DNA of 64,000 nt from Trichobilharzia regenti. Lineage: Eukaryota > Platyhelminthes > Trematoda > Strigeidida > Schistosomatidae. This document shows positions 11,061-23,404 of the stretch, piece after piece; the stretch's first letter is position 1; the number at the start of each line of letters is the position of its first letter. The stretch spans positions 2,091,517-2,155,516 of the forward strand of contig OX235263.1 of assembly GCA_944472135.2 (NCBI GenBank), given 5' to 3'. Under the pieces are notes generated by a model. The model saw nothing but the letters and a program-made list of their open reading frames with translations. It had not been told where the DNA came from and searched no databases. A program made the position numbers and the translations under genes.

Positions 11061-12340
11061 TACCAGACTGTAACCCTGTAACAAGCCAATCCCCTGCATC
11101 GCTTAAGTCAATTATAGTCATATCCATAATGAAATCGGATAAAAACGGGCATCATTGAGGGACATAAATCGCTGTCATTACTTTAAATGACAACTCTACG
11201 TTAACATGATACATTTACACGGCAACACAATCAAGAAATATGGTTAGCGTTGGACACCAGTAGGTATGCATGTGTTTCAGAATATTTCGCCCAAGCATCG
11301 CCTAATCTACTGATGACTAATGAACCTAGAACTTAAGATTCGCTATATTAATCAGGCTCATCCCTCTATGATCGAACCAGAGAAGATCGTTTATCATCCT
11401 AATCTATAGATATATCGAATTTCAGAGCCAGTAGTCATATGAGGACTAAGTTAGGCTTATGGAAAACGTCTTCAGGACCATACGAGGGTACATCAATTAG
11501 GTTACGATTACAAAACGACGTCGACTTACCGTAGTACTGAATAAAATAAAAAATACCGGACTGCGTTGTTCTAAAGGTACAATAAAGGGTTGTTGGCGGG
11601 GAGCATTCTGCTCTCTACTCAAGTAATTATGAGTTTATGGAAAGTTGCCGTTTGCAGTATAACACACACTAGTTTTTTGGGGGGTTAGGAATGCTGAGGC
11701 GAAGACTTATTTCAGAAACGTACTGCCTTTATTTGACAGCAGGGAATAAATTGGCCTACTGCTAAAAAGTCAGTTGTCAGAACTCCATTAGTTGGGACAA
11801 ATTTTTATGTACTAAACTGCGAACCACCCTTGTTGCATGAGCTGACGATACTAGGCTAAGTAGCTTTCCCGGGGTTTGAACTCACTGCCCATTTTTCGAC
11901 AGCGGACGAGTGATTAAGTCGATGAGCTTCACTTCCACTGATTCAAGTTCTAAAAAGCCGCAGCCCTGCTTGCACTTTGAGTTGAAATCTCAGTATGTCT
12001 GGAGGCTCGTTCCCACCAACCTGAGAATTGAAATATAACGTGTAAAGAGTAGACGTTTCCTACCACATGCCTTCGTTTAGTTTACCGTATTAGATACAGC
12101 TTAGTGATGTTGAGAATGAATGATTTCAAGTAAGAAGTGTAGACCAGTCGATAACAGAATGTGAATCGTCAAAATACGGCAGGAATTCACCAAGTCTATG
12201 ACTGTTGGTCTTCGTCATGAAGCCAGATATCGCCTCTGCATATGGGGTTCAAAGTATGCTAACAGATGATGGGCACCAATGGCATTCCACTATACAGTAA
12301 ATCATATTGTAAAACTGTATGATTTTACAAAATAAATTTG
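11061..12340. other. Unassigned DNA
   Basis: I found no open frame, RNA gene or recognisable repeat here. The final 100 bases are A/T-rich and lead into an RTE fragment. Confidence 0.5.
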
Positions 12341-12360
12341 CTATACGATGGAACGGAAAT

Positions 12361-13150
12361 CTACTGAAGTTCCATTCTTAGGTCAAGTTGTATTAGCACC
12401 AACGGACTGATTAGCGACGAAATCTCAACACGGGTCCAAAAAGCTCGAGCTGCTTTCACTGACTTACACCATCTCTGGAGTAGGCGTGACATCCGGCTGG
12501 CTATCAACCAAGGGACGTGTGTACTGCTCAGACGTTCGCTCCGTCCTTCTCTATGGCTCTGAAACATGGCCAATACGAGTTGAAGACATGAAAAGGTTGA
12601 CTGCTTTCGATCATAGATGTCTGCGATCTCTGTCTCACGTTAGGTGGTTTATTAAGGTAAGTAATGTTGACGTTAGGCGTAGAGTGTTGGGCAAAGAGGG
12701 AAAATCAATCGACGAGGCTATCAAGTTGCATAGATTGAGATGGCTAGGTCACGTGCTGCGCATGCCTAACCATCGCCTCCCCCGCCGACGGGCATTACTA
12801 GCTGATATAGGTGCAGGCTGGAAAAGAGCCAGTGGTGGCCAAACAAAAACATGGCCTCATCAATCCATGAAATCCTTGACAGTTAAACTGAGTCAGGTAG
12901 GGAGGGAGATGCAGACTCCCGGGTTGGGGCCCTCGGGACTCTAGGAATCAATGGCTAGAGACAATAGGTGACATGGCTCAAAATCGTTGTCAATAGCCAG
13001 CGCAGATGTATTCAGTCTCTGTAATCTTTCATATTCCTTTCTACCATTACCCATTCTGTTTCACCTATACTTGTCAAACTCAATTGATTCTCTTCACTCA
13101 TCTTCTTATCTACCTCTGTGTCTGTCTGTCTGTTTTCGACATAGAACTTT
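12361..13150 (+). mobile_element. RTE-clade LINE 3' fragment, plus strand
   Basis: Plus-strand frame 12486-12944 encodes STKGRVYCSDVRSVLLYGSE, DHRCLRSLSHVRW and RWLGHVLRMPNHRLPRR, closely related to the fragment at 13304-14215 but in opposite orientation. Upstream (12361-12485) the same protein continues in shifted frames, and downstream similarity continues past the stop to about 13150. The two fragments therefore lie tail to tail, about 150 bp apart. It is 5'-truncated and frameshifted. Confidence 0.78.
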
Positions 13151-13303
13151 GCACAAATGTGCGGAAGTTCAAGTCGCCACATTCCGTGTAGCACGCGAAG
13201 CAAGAGAAGAAAGTACAAGAAAAGCATAACAGAGACAGTGAGCAGAGGTGTGAGACAAAGGAGTAATAAAGAAATACAAAACAGTTTCATTGAAGATCAT
13301 AAG

Positions 13304-14227
13304 TCACAGGGAGTGGATGCATCTGCGCCACTGAGAACGATGAGTTTGAGCCATGTCACCAATTGTTTCCAACCATAGATTTTTACCGTCCCGGGGACCC
13401 CAGCCTGGAAGTCTACACCTTCCTTCGTGGCTTAGACCAACTGTTATGGATTCCATTGACTGGTGCCAAGTATTTGTTTGACCGCCGCTAGCTTTTTTCC
13501 AGCCTGACCCTATATCCGCTAACATTGCTCGTCGAGGGAGGCGATGGCTTGGCATACGTAACACGTATCCCAACCATCTCAGTCTTTGTAACTTCACGAC
13601 TTCGTCGATTGATTTCCCCTGTTTACCTAGAACTCTGCGCCTAACCTCCATGTTGCTCACCTTATTATGCCACTTTGCACCGGAAATAGAACGCAGGCAC
13701 CTATGATCAAAGACAGCTAGTCTTTTCATGTCTTCCACTCTCAGTGGCCAGGTCTCACAACCATAAAGGAGGACGGAACGGACTGATGAGCAGTACACCC
13801 GCCCTTTGGTCGATAGTCGAACATCTCGTCTACGCCAGAGTCGGCGTAAACTGGCAAATGCGAAACGAGCCCCCTGTATTCGTGCTGAGATTTCGTCAGA
13901 GATCAGCCCGTTGGGGCTGATGGTACTTCCCAAATAAGTGAAGCGGTCAACGTGCTCTACCACTTCACTTCCTATTTTTAAACTAGGCGTCGATGTAGTC
14001 CAGTCCTGTAACATCATCTTGCATTTGGCGGGAGCGAACTGCATGCCAAACATTCGTAGATTGCGGCTCCAGGTGTTTAGAAGACTCTGCATTTCGTCAG
14101 CGTCTTCGCCTAGAAGGACTATATCGTCTGCATATTCCAAGTCAACGAGATTATTCCCCGGTAGCAAGTCAATTCCTGAGTCACTGAAGTCACCTAGGGT
14201 TAAGTCCATTAGCACATCTACCTCTGT
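13304..14227 (-). mobile_element. RTE-clade LINE 3' fragment (RT C-terminal part), copy 2
   Basis: Second copy of the fragment at 1-920, here complete to its stop. The minus strand holds one open frame (14215-13304, 303 codons). It carries EYADDIVLL near 14137, an LYGCETWPL block and the terminal WRRCIHSL. Relative to copy 1 it differs by two bases near 13675-13680 (GAKW against RVKW). It lacks the endonuclease and the RT fingers, so it is not autonomous. Confidence 0.84.
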
Positions 14228-15706
14228 GTGCTATTCGGAACGTGGCAACTCGAACTGGTGCACTCCGGTGACAAGTTCGATGTTGAATCCAGACAGAGAC
14301 AGATTTATTCCCTTATTGGTTCACTTTGATTAATTTAAAAATGTAGCATCATAGTAACATCTCTAGTTGGCTCTTCCAACGGACAACACGTTTAAAAAGT
14401 ACTAAAGTAGTTGCTGTTTTCAGGACACAGCGAGTCAGAATGATCTATGGAACACTACACATATGATAGCTAACCAAATATTTCACGTCAACCAGTCACA
14501 TAATGAAAACAACGATAACAATGTGAGATTTCATACTTAAATTCTGTTCAATTTCTTTAATTTTACTCTACTGTGATTATGAAACTCAACGTTTGATACT
14601 GTTATGGTCAAACTGAGGTCTTCATCCGAGGATATCTCATCACATTTCATAAGTATCTGAGATCGCTAACCTACTTTAATTTCCTTAGATCGCACCAAGA
14701 AATCCTCACATACTTTGGCATATCACATTCTTTATTATGCTCGATTCAACACCACTGTCGTCTGATTTAGCATATGAATGAAAATTTAATTTAAACCAAT
14801 TACAAAGGCTACCCAGTGATCTATAAATGGCTAAAAACAAGAATTTAAATCTGCATGTATTTATCAATGGACTGCAGAAGTCATCCAAACACTTAGCCAT
14901 TAAATAGGGAGGAACTCCCCATTCACTTTAATTAGTGCTTTTTTGAAGTAAATTCTATGGGACTTATATGATAATGACTACCCAACTGAAAAAATCTTTC
15001 AGCCATTAATATCTGCACATAAAGTAAGTAGATTTGTCGAAGGTAGTTTGCACAATACGTTTAGGATGTCCATATCACAAAATTCTACCGAATTCATATT
15101 TTGAGGTGGGAAAACTATTTCTAGATGATAAATACTGTAACAGTCAACCGCTTTTAACGTTAAGAAAACAGCCTGGAAAAATATTCACACTGACACACAC
15201 ACCTCTTACAAAAACGATATGGTTTCTAAACAGAGGGTGTGTGAACTACTTGGTACCTCATTAACAATGTGCAGACCTGAATATCATCTTATAGCAGTTG
15301 ACACGCTTACCGTAACTTCACTCCACATATAGCAAACTTTAAAAACAAATATTTCATCAAAAAATATAGAACTTGCTCAGTATATTGGAATATATTCACT
15401 AAATGGTGCACACAAGCAATCTTTACAAGAATTGAACAGAAAAGCTGACGAGGCTTCTTGCAGTTCCATACTTCGTACATTAACTCTAAAGATGTTGATC
15501 TGCAGAAATAGGCAAATAGGAGGGATTATAATAATCGATAACACCTATGCTGTTTTCAAAGATCAAACTGAATATGGTCTAAAACATCAGAAAGTATCAT
15601 TCGATTTGCATTCGGAAATGAAAGGCATTGGGTAGATTCAAATTTGTCGGAACACGGAGGTAAGTATATATCGGCACCAACATCCTAACAAATAACCCAA
15701 ATATAC
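14228..15706. other. Ataxin-2 3' flank, copy 2; no recognisable gene
   Basis: Same content as 921-2399. One substitution was noticed near 15453 (AAAGCTGAC, against AAAACTGAC). No gene or RNA seen apart from the presumed 3' UTR. Confidence 0.6.
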
Positions 15707-18399
15707 CTAGTGAGTCGGAGCAGCTGCTGCACCTCCTGCTGCCATAGCAGCAATCAAAGCATGGTACGGGTAGTTGTTAGGGAGATGTTGATTGCCCATG
15801 TGTTGAGCAGCTGAGAGTTGTTGCGCTTGGAGTAACTGAGCTTGAGCGACTGTTGGATAGTGCTGCATAAACTGCTGGGGCTGGCAATTTGGTTGGGGCA
15901 TCATGTGTGATTGTTGAATTTGTTGGGAAGTTATTAATGCAGAATCTGTTTGGTTTGATTGGTGTGGAATGCTAGCATTCAAAGAATGATTGTGCTGACC
16001 GACAATTGGGGAGAGACCAGTAACATGACTTACTGTCCCTGGACCTGCTACCATTGCAGGTGCTGTGGGATAGAAAGCAGGTGCGTTCTGTTGTGGGGCG
16101 AATACCAAGTTATGCTGATACTGAGCAGGGACATTCGCGTATGCAGGTATTTGGATGGGGTGAGAGTGCTCTTGGAACTGCTGAGGAAATAATTGTTGAG
16201 ATTGAGAAGTTTGCTGAGGCGTAGTTGATGGAGTAGTGACTTGATCTGACTGTCCAACAGGGACTTGTAGGTGTGCAGGCTGCATCTGCATTAATGTGTG
16301 AGTTGGACATACTTGCTGGTTAGAAGCTTGTGAGACATGAACACCACCAACCATCAAACCAGAACTGACAGCAGTAGGTAATCCCGAAAGGATATGTACT
16401 CCCATTTGGGGATGACTTGACACAAAAAATGCACCATTGGGTTGAGGTAACTGGTAGACTGCTTGTGACTGGAACGCAGGTATAGACATTGTTGGCTGCT
16501 GGATAGCGTATGACGTGCAGTGAGTTACTGAAGACGGAGAATCATTTGAACGCTGGCGAGTCAAACTAACGGAAGACGAAGGACATACGGAAAGACGACC
16601 TGCAGAATTATGACCACTTATAACTTGAGGGGATGTAATTATCTGTCCCAGAGAAACACCCTGCCCCATTTGAGGCAACATGTTATGACCATGATTGGTG
16701 TAACTTTGTTGATTCATAGACGGCGGCAATGAATTTCCTCTAATTTGTTGATTTGTGCCTGGACCACTGGAGCAAACTGGAGGTAACATCTGCTGCACCT
16801 GTGCCTGATGGGTATACTGGAAAGGTGCGTACATGTGCTGACCTGCAGCAATAAATGCTGTCTGCCCAGGTAGTGGAGGAGCTTGAGAGATAACATTCAT
16901 AGTGGATACATAGTGCTGTGGAATTTGTATGCTTTGAGCAGAAAATGGTGGTAAACCTGATTGGAGTGTTTGAGCCATATTAGCCACAGAATGTGAGGTA
17001 TAAGATAATCCCATTGGCTGAAACTCTGGAGCATTTGGGTCTAGAGTTGACTTTTTTACTCGCTCCTCTGTCGTACTAACTTTGGTACTGGATGTCACAG
17101 GTGCATCTGATGTTGTACTGCTTTTCACACATGATGCTGTTGTGCACACACATACAGGAGTTGATACTTCCGTCGATTGATCATGGATCTGTTTAGTTTT
17201 ATCTTTTTCACCTTGAATGCATACTTTGGATACACCATTAATTTGAGGGTTAGCATCTGACTTTAATGCCTCTCCAACAGAAATGCTCACTCGCACAGCT
17301 TCAGTATTACTAGGCTTATTTGACTGAATACACACCTGAGAGAGTTGGGTAGTGATATTAACAGTAGACTCAGGCTGAGATGCTGAATTCAAACGATGAT
17401 TATTCTTTGTACTACGTGCCGCATTCTGAGTTGTACTGGGACGAACAACTGCGCTATATTTCTCCTCTTCATTTTCCATACAAATATCGCCTTCATCATC
17501 CATTAATCCCATTCCTGAGGAATTTTCCGTTATATCCTGTGCCAATTTTGCACAACGCGCTTCAGTTTCTGAGAAGTTGGGAGCAGAACGGTCGACAGGT
17601 GTCCTAACAAATAGAATTAGTTGAAACTATAACTTACGTATATTCTCGTAAATCCGGGTTGTAGGTAGAAGATACGGAGAACATCTTCTCATTTGTTTCA
17701 AACATTTCTACTGCTGAGAAGCTCCCTTGATCAAGCAAAAAGTCTTTAACCCCATCTGATGAAGCGAAGAAAGGAACCAATTCTTTATCTGCTACAACGT
17801 TACCAGCAGCACAATCTTTTGCTATCTCACTGTCAGTTTTTATATCATCTGAATGGGGTATATAATCATAGATTCCCACTTACTAACTAAGCAGTCCGTC
17901 TTATTTATATTGCGGATTCGAATCATCTTAATTTCAGACCACAAAACAGTTTTGTCTGTTACATTCCTACGAGTTCCTTTGTCATTCTTCTGTGCAACTT
18001 GAGCAAATGTCAATCCCAAATCAGCCTGAAATAATTACTCTGAGTAAACAGATATACCGAAGGAGAAATAGCTTTTATGACCCCGATAACACGATCATTT
18101 TCTGTTGTTATAATCTCTCCTACGTTTCCCTACACATATGTAAATGTTAAAAGCCATACTTACTATAACGTGACGTCCAAGGATGTAGGTGAGTCCGGGA
18201 TTAGCATATATCCCCAAACTTTCGTCAGAATTCTAAGGAATCCACATTGGTTTATTCAACAATACCTGTGTATGTGCCGCACGCGAAGCATTTGCAGGAA
18301 TTGGCATACGCTGATTTCGTGTTCTGTACCACATTGTGGGTGAGATAAACGAACTTACCTCATCGACTTCATTTTTCCACGTTGTGACTGACCAGACAT
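15707..18399 (-). CDS. ATXN2: Ataxin-2 orthologue, seven exons, copy 2
   Basis: Second intact ataxin-2 gene with the same exon plan: 18399-18359, 18323-18266, 18232-18164, 18129-18058, 18025-17884, 17848-17638 and 17603-15707, giving 829 codons. All splice sites, the Lsm, LsmAD and PAM2 segments and the stop are preserved. One coding change stands out: in the LsmAD region the copy 1 STYKPD segment reads STYNPD here (AAA to AAC near 17660). The final exon gives the same protein in both copies. If the duplication is real, both genes should be expressible, because at least the 0.6 kb upstream flank and the 3' flank are duplicated with them. If it is an assembly artefact, the K/N site is simply an allelic difference. 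Confidence 0.9.
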
Positions 18400-19020
18400 T
18401 ATAAGCAGGAAGCTCAGGAATAAATATTTCAACCAATCAGTATCAAAACAAATAGATGGTTGAATCGACAAGAAAATACAGTAAAGATATAACAAGCAGA
18501 ATCGATGATCAAATCCTAAGCGAGAAAATCCACCGTTGTATGTTTACCGCTCGAAAGAACTTAAACAAGCGCGTTCATGCTGTCCAATGACAAATTTTCT
18601 TAAATCCTCCCAGACGCAGCTATACACTTATATCTTTTAAAATAACATGTCTTCATTCATTTTTATGGATATTTGATTCAGTCGAATTCCTGAAACCGAT
18701 CAATTTCTATAATCAAAGGGACGTAAACCCACAGCATTTTGAAACATGCCACTATAATTGTTTCTGAGAACAGACTTTTATAGCTTCGATACTTCTGTAG
18801 GTGCTTCTCCCCCAGACGCTTACTTAAATGTATATTTTCGGAAATTGTGGTTGATTCCGTTGATTCATACTGAAAAGCTGTCCAGTAAACCCTGGTTTTC
18901 AATGGTTCTCTAACTGATTTAATCCTTGACCAACTCGTAAAAACAAAACTAATCCCTACAAACCAGCTTTCGAAAATCTTCAAAACACTATAAAAAAGGT
19001 TAAGTTGTCCAGTGAATTAT
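18400..19020. other. Ataxin-2 upstream flank, copy 2
   Basis: Equivalent of 5093-5714 and one base shorter (near 18668). Presumed promoter and 5' UTR. No motif or RNA recognised. Confidence 0.55.
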
Positions 19021-19908
19021 TATTATTGTTCCCTTGGGTTCTGAGTACAAAACATGGCTTCAACTAAACATCTCCACTTTGTTCTATTCACTACCGTCCT
19101 TTTCAGCTGGGTCCACGAATGGCTATAATCTCCCATCTCACCACACGGTCTCCTCCATGTCACCCTAGTGGTGACGATCCAATTGTCGCTTCCCATTAGG
19201 GTTCTACTCGAGCGACAGCCTGACCACGACGTCATTCGACGGCCTCCTTAACGTATGTCCGAACCATCTCCATTTTCTCCTACATATCTGTTAGACGATC
19301 GGCTCTCACCTGTTGTTCTCTTCCCACTTAGCGAGAGTTTGTTGTTACTCATTCCTTCCGGTCAACCAGCCATTTGATCGTCAGTATGAAGCCAGTGAAG
19401 ATGGCAGCTGTTGATGAAAGTCTGCAAGTTGTTGGAAATCCTCTTCGTGATACACAGTGCAAGTTTCTGATGCGTATAGAAGCACCCAGTGACTGACTTC
19501 ACATTTGCGTTGAACAGAATCCGAACCTTGTCCTTCATTCTGGCTGGGTTAGTGCAGAAGATTGCCCTACTGGTTTCATGTTGATGAGAGCATATCTTGC
19601 CTTTCGGATTCTGGCTGGCTGGCTGGCTTTGACATGTTCATCCGTTCGTACTACCTGTGGTTGAAAGCGTGCTTCCTAGCTGAATGAGTAAAGCAGGTGA
19701 CCTCTGTTGAAACTCTGCAGTAGATGATAATCAGTGACGTTTGTTATTGTTGCTGATGGTTGGTTATCTTCACCATCTCCGTTTTGACTATGTTTAACAG
19801 CAGTCCCATCTTCTCTCCTACTTCAGCCAATTTGCTAGATTCCACCTGCAAGTTCTTCACATTGTGTAACATCGGCCAAAAATCATGTGCGAAATTCAGA
19901 TCTAGAGT

Positions 19909-20252
19909 TGTCAACGTCTAATTCTTACTACGCTGGACTTCACGCTGTCCCTCGAAGACTTTGAGAAACGCTTTGTATTAACCAACGCAAAAACCAGAAC
20001 ACTGATTGGTGACTCAAGAATCCTTTATTCTTACGCCAACATGTAACCAACAATAATGTTATTACACAAGGTCTAGGAATAAATGTTATAATAATAAACC
20101 ACGGTAATACTTCTGATAGTTTTCTCTCTTCCAGCGAACAGCGAACGATGAGACGATGACTACCGTATTGATGACTCCCGCGAAAAATATGGAGGAGTTG
20201 GGTTTGAGCAAACAACCATGAATTGATCGTTCAATCTTCAACTACATTGACA
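19909..20252 (-). mobile_element. BEL/Pao-type solo LTR, copy 2
   Basis: Duplicate of the solo LTR at 6603-6946, at the same place inside the RTE relic. Confidence 0.75.
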
Positions 20253-20569
20253 ACAGTCCTTTTATTTGTCGTCCAACGTATTACTGTCTTCTTACTCCCC
20301 ACGTACATTCTTTAGCATAGTCCAGTCCACCACAATTGGGGAATATCATCGCCGGTGATAGTAGGCAAGTAGCTATGTCCTACTGCAGTATTTACTTCTA
20401 ACGCCTCGCTGAGTGCTCTGTTGTGGATCACCTGACACGCGGCATTGTCATATACCGAGGTGTTGAATGAGGTTGATAAAGATATGGGTCTTGCACGCCG
20501 TAGTGTTGGAGCGGTAGCCAATTCACAACCAACGCTGTCTGTCGAAGGACTTTTTGGAGTGGATGAAAT

Positions 20570-20761
20570 GCGTCGGTGGCACATTGGTTAGGACTCTCGT
20601 TGACCATGCACATGGTCCGGGGTTCGAGCCCGCACCGACGCACATCTGATATCTATGGTCGGCCTGCAAAATTTGGGCTACCGATATCCATGCTGAAAAT
20701 TCCATACTTGTACCGAAAATACAGTGTGGAATCAAGCTGTAAATCAAAAAAAATAAAAGTT
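20570..20761 (+). mobile_element. tRNA-derived SINE, copy 2
   Basis: Duplicate of the SINE at 7264-7455. Box A (20577-20587), box B (20621-20631) and the 7 bp acceptor-like stem are unchanged. Confidence 0.78.
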
Positions 20762-22214
20762 GGGGTGGAGAGATGTTTGACCGCCATTCTGTGATGATGC
20801 ACAGAGTTGCGATTTTATCAGCACGCGGTTTGCTTCTTCTGAATCCAGTTACTCCGGTGGGTGGTGGGGTTCTGTATCCAGTGCATTTTTATTCTGTTCA
20901 GAATGATGCAACTTAGGATTTTACTTTGCAATAGAGAAGAGCATTATTCCATATCAGATCCTGCACACGCCCTGCTTTGGCATCTTGGCAAGGTAGCCAG
21001 CCTTTCTTGCAATCGGTAGGCGCTTTTCCTTCGTTGCAAGCCTCTTGTATTCATGACATGAAGACATCTGTGTCAGTCTGTGTGTACGTTTTCAGTGCAC
21101 CTGGGGGTTGTCTGTATGGATCTGCTGCCTTCCCGACTGGCTCTTCAGTAGCCTGATTTCATTCAGGACTTCAGCTCTCGTTGGGGGGCTGGTGTCAACT
21201 GGCAGGCGGTCCTATGAGCGATGCTCGACCGGAAACGCAGAGTTTCTTTAGTTGTTCTGAAGGATTTCAGCTTCACCTTGTAGGTTCCTTGGACTAGATG
21301 ATGGTCTGAACCCACATCTGCATCTTTTTTCGACTTTGCGTCCAGCAGTCAGGCTGCGTCTTCACTTCCTTGAGCAACATCGGAATGAAGTCTGTCTGGT
21401 TCATGGTGTGTCCGTCAGTTGAAATCCGTGACGCTGGCGCTGTATATATCCTTGTGCTTGTACACGCTGCATGTGATCACCGGATGATTGAAGCCTCAGA
21501 AGTCTGCGAATAATTCTCCGTACTCGTTCATTTTTCCGGGCGAGAGCCTCTCGAGCCATGATGAGTTCTCTTCCTGTATTTTCTGTTTTCACTTCGAATG
21601 GTTATTCATATCGCCAGTGAGGAATTTTATGTCACCATTTTGGATGTTGTCCATCATTGTTTGCAATTGTCTGTAAAATTCTTCCTTCTTCTCCTGTTTC
21701 GCGGTGTTCGTAGCACTGTGCGTAACGCTGTATGGTTTTTGCCTTCCTTCTAATTTCATTTGAATCTTGCTGTCGTCACCCCGGATGAAATTTGCTCCCA
21801 CTGCACTAGAACTTTGCCCATTTTTGATGACATCATGACAGCCACTCAGTGTGCTCGTGGATGTCGCTTGGATGACCAGGCAGGGGTAGATTAGTGGCTC
21901 ACCAGTTGACAATTTTGACGGTCAATATCCATTCCTAGTTTCGTAAATTGTACTGACATTCCACTTCCCCATTCTTATATTTGCCTTCTTCGAGAGAAGA
22001 ATCATCGACTGACTGGCTACGGGAAGACTCGGCAGCCCACATCATTCCGCCTGTCCGATTCAGGCGAAGAATCAGATTGTTGTCATTTGAATTTTTTGTA
22101 TTTTTAATATATTTTCCGTACGTTGAAATTTCTCTGGCAGTTTTTTAGATTTAGCGGTGTGGGGTTGCTAAAAATAATAATGATTTACTTTATTCCGAAA
22201 ACAGTACTTGTGAT

Positions 22215-22573
22215 TGTCCAACACGTCACAAAAACCGTTAATGCCTAGCTCTTGCTACGCTGGGCCTTTCGCTGTCTCCCGAAATATTTCAAAAACGCTT
22301 AGTACTAACGGACGCAAAACCAAAACACCGATTGGCGACTCGAGAATTCTTTATTGTAACAGCAACATATTACCAGCATATTAACTAAAGTATACGAACA
22401 AATATTACAATAATAAATCACTATATTACTTCTGACAGTTTTGGCCTGACTTCTTTCTGAACAGCTACCGATGAGACGATGACTGGTGTATTGATGCCTC
22501 CGCGAAAATATAGGGAAGTTGGGTTTGAGCAAACAACCATGAATTGATCGTTCAATCTTCAACTACATTGACA
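22215..22573 (-). mobile_element. BEL/Pao-type LTR (359 bp)
   Basis: On the minus strand it starts TGTCAATGTAGTTGAAG at 22573 and ends near 22215 (forward TGTCCAACACG), matching the LTRs at 45486-45858 and 49119-49429 throughout. On its right it joins element-internal sequence, so it is the 3' LTR of a minus-strand, 5'-truncated element. The right breakpoint of the long duplication falls inside it at 22339. Confidence 0.82.
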
Positions 22574-23160
22574 CTTCCCAGTAAAAAGTGGATCCATCCC
22601 TTTTTTCCATCACAACCAATACACGTTGACTTGGATGCCACTGCGAGAGCCTGGGTCACACGGACAGAGCTGAAATGGAAAACAAACAGAAAAGGCAACA
22701 CACCACAAGCATACCCACAGCACAATCTCACACATCGATGACGACCTGCGCCTCCAGATAAAGGCCTCCTCTTGACATCTTGTAACACAATCGCCACTTG
22801 CTAGAATGACTCTTGCAGAATGCAACGTGACCATACCAGCACCTCATGATACTCTATGCACATCCTCTTATCTACTCACTACCAATTACCACTGAAATCG
22901 CTTGTCACTCATTCTGCCTCAGTTCTAGTCACTGTGACGTATGCGAGCCTCAGTCGTTTACACTCCCGCTCCCTGGCGTGTGGGATCACAGCTAACAATT
23001 ATCTCCGTGTGCATTTCATTCTCAGCAATAGCCTCCCTGGCGTACACGACCCATCTGCTGTCTTTAACATCAATCAATTCATTCACGGATGTAGAAGACT
23101 TTAACAACTTCAGAAGTGAACGTGATGAAAAATTTAACAAAATTATAAAATAAAACAAGA
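22574..23160 (-). mobile_element. BEL/Pao element, 3' internal fragment
   Basis: Reverse complement of roughly 48545-49118, the segment just upstream of the 3' LTR of the larger BEL element. Shared landmarks include the TGCAACGTGACCATACC and GTTTACACTCCCGCTCC blocks. No protein domain is recognisable; several 65-85 codon frames on both strands look like chance. Similarity fades near 23160. Confidence 0.75.
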
Positions 23161-23319
23161 CAGGAAAAAACGATTAAAAGCAGTGAATACAAAACACACC
23201 AATTGATAAAGAGTAAAGTTTGGGATGGAGCTAGCAAGCCTATCCTGTAAAAATGAACACTACTACAGAAACTTCAAGATAGTAGCTTGAAGCCCTATGT
23301 TCCCCTGGGAACGTGAAGG
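23161..23319. other. Unassigned spacer
   Basis: A/T-rich sequence between a BEL fragment and the 3' end of LINE C. Nothing recognised. Confidence 0.4.
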
Positions 23320-23404
23320 AGAAAATTATAATAATAGTATATTCTCATTTTGTACATGAGGGACGCCAGTTTACAGGCATCATCAATATGATAATTTACA
23401 TATA
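23320..23404 (-). mobile_element. LINE C, terminal 3' segment
   Basis: On the minus strand this reads ATGATGCCTGTAAACTGGCG, then the CCCTCATGTACAAAATGAGA block and a short ATT-rich tail. The same terminal tag is found at 31514-31582, 36143-36210, 37163-37230 (minus) and 61635-61709. It continues LINE C across the insertion at 23405-24594: the sequence to the right of that insertion (from 24595) is the expected preceding part when compared with 61600-61650. Confidence 0.8.

Larger units (their letters stand above)
19021..21946 (-). mobile_element. Decayed RTE-clade LINE (endonuclease plus RT), copy 2
   Basis: Second copy of the relic at 5715-8640, with the same fragments of endonuclease (GDMN and GSDHHL blocks) and RT on the minus strand, and the same stops and frameshifts. 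It carries the same SINE and solo-LTR insertions, so both insertions predate the duplication. Confidence 0.75.
13308..22339. repeat. Long duplication, copy 2
   Basis: Near-identical to 1-9033 (see copy 1). Unlike copy 1, the similarity ends inside an LTR that is complete here (22215-22573), so this copy keeps the ancestral arrangement on the right. Copy 2 is preceded by 9034-13307, which should belong to the same duplicated unit if the event was a simple tandem duplication. Confidence 0.93.

Noticed and set aside
22544..23153. Host genes in the 65-85 codon frames of this stretch
   Set aside because: The stretch matches the internal 3' region of the BEL element near 48545-49118 in reverse complement, and no frame has coding signs.
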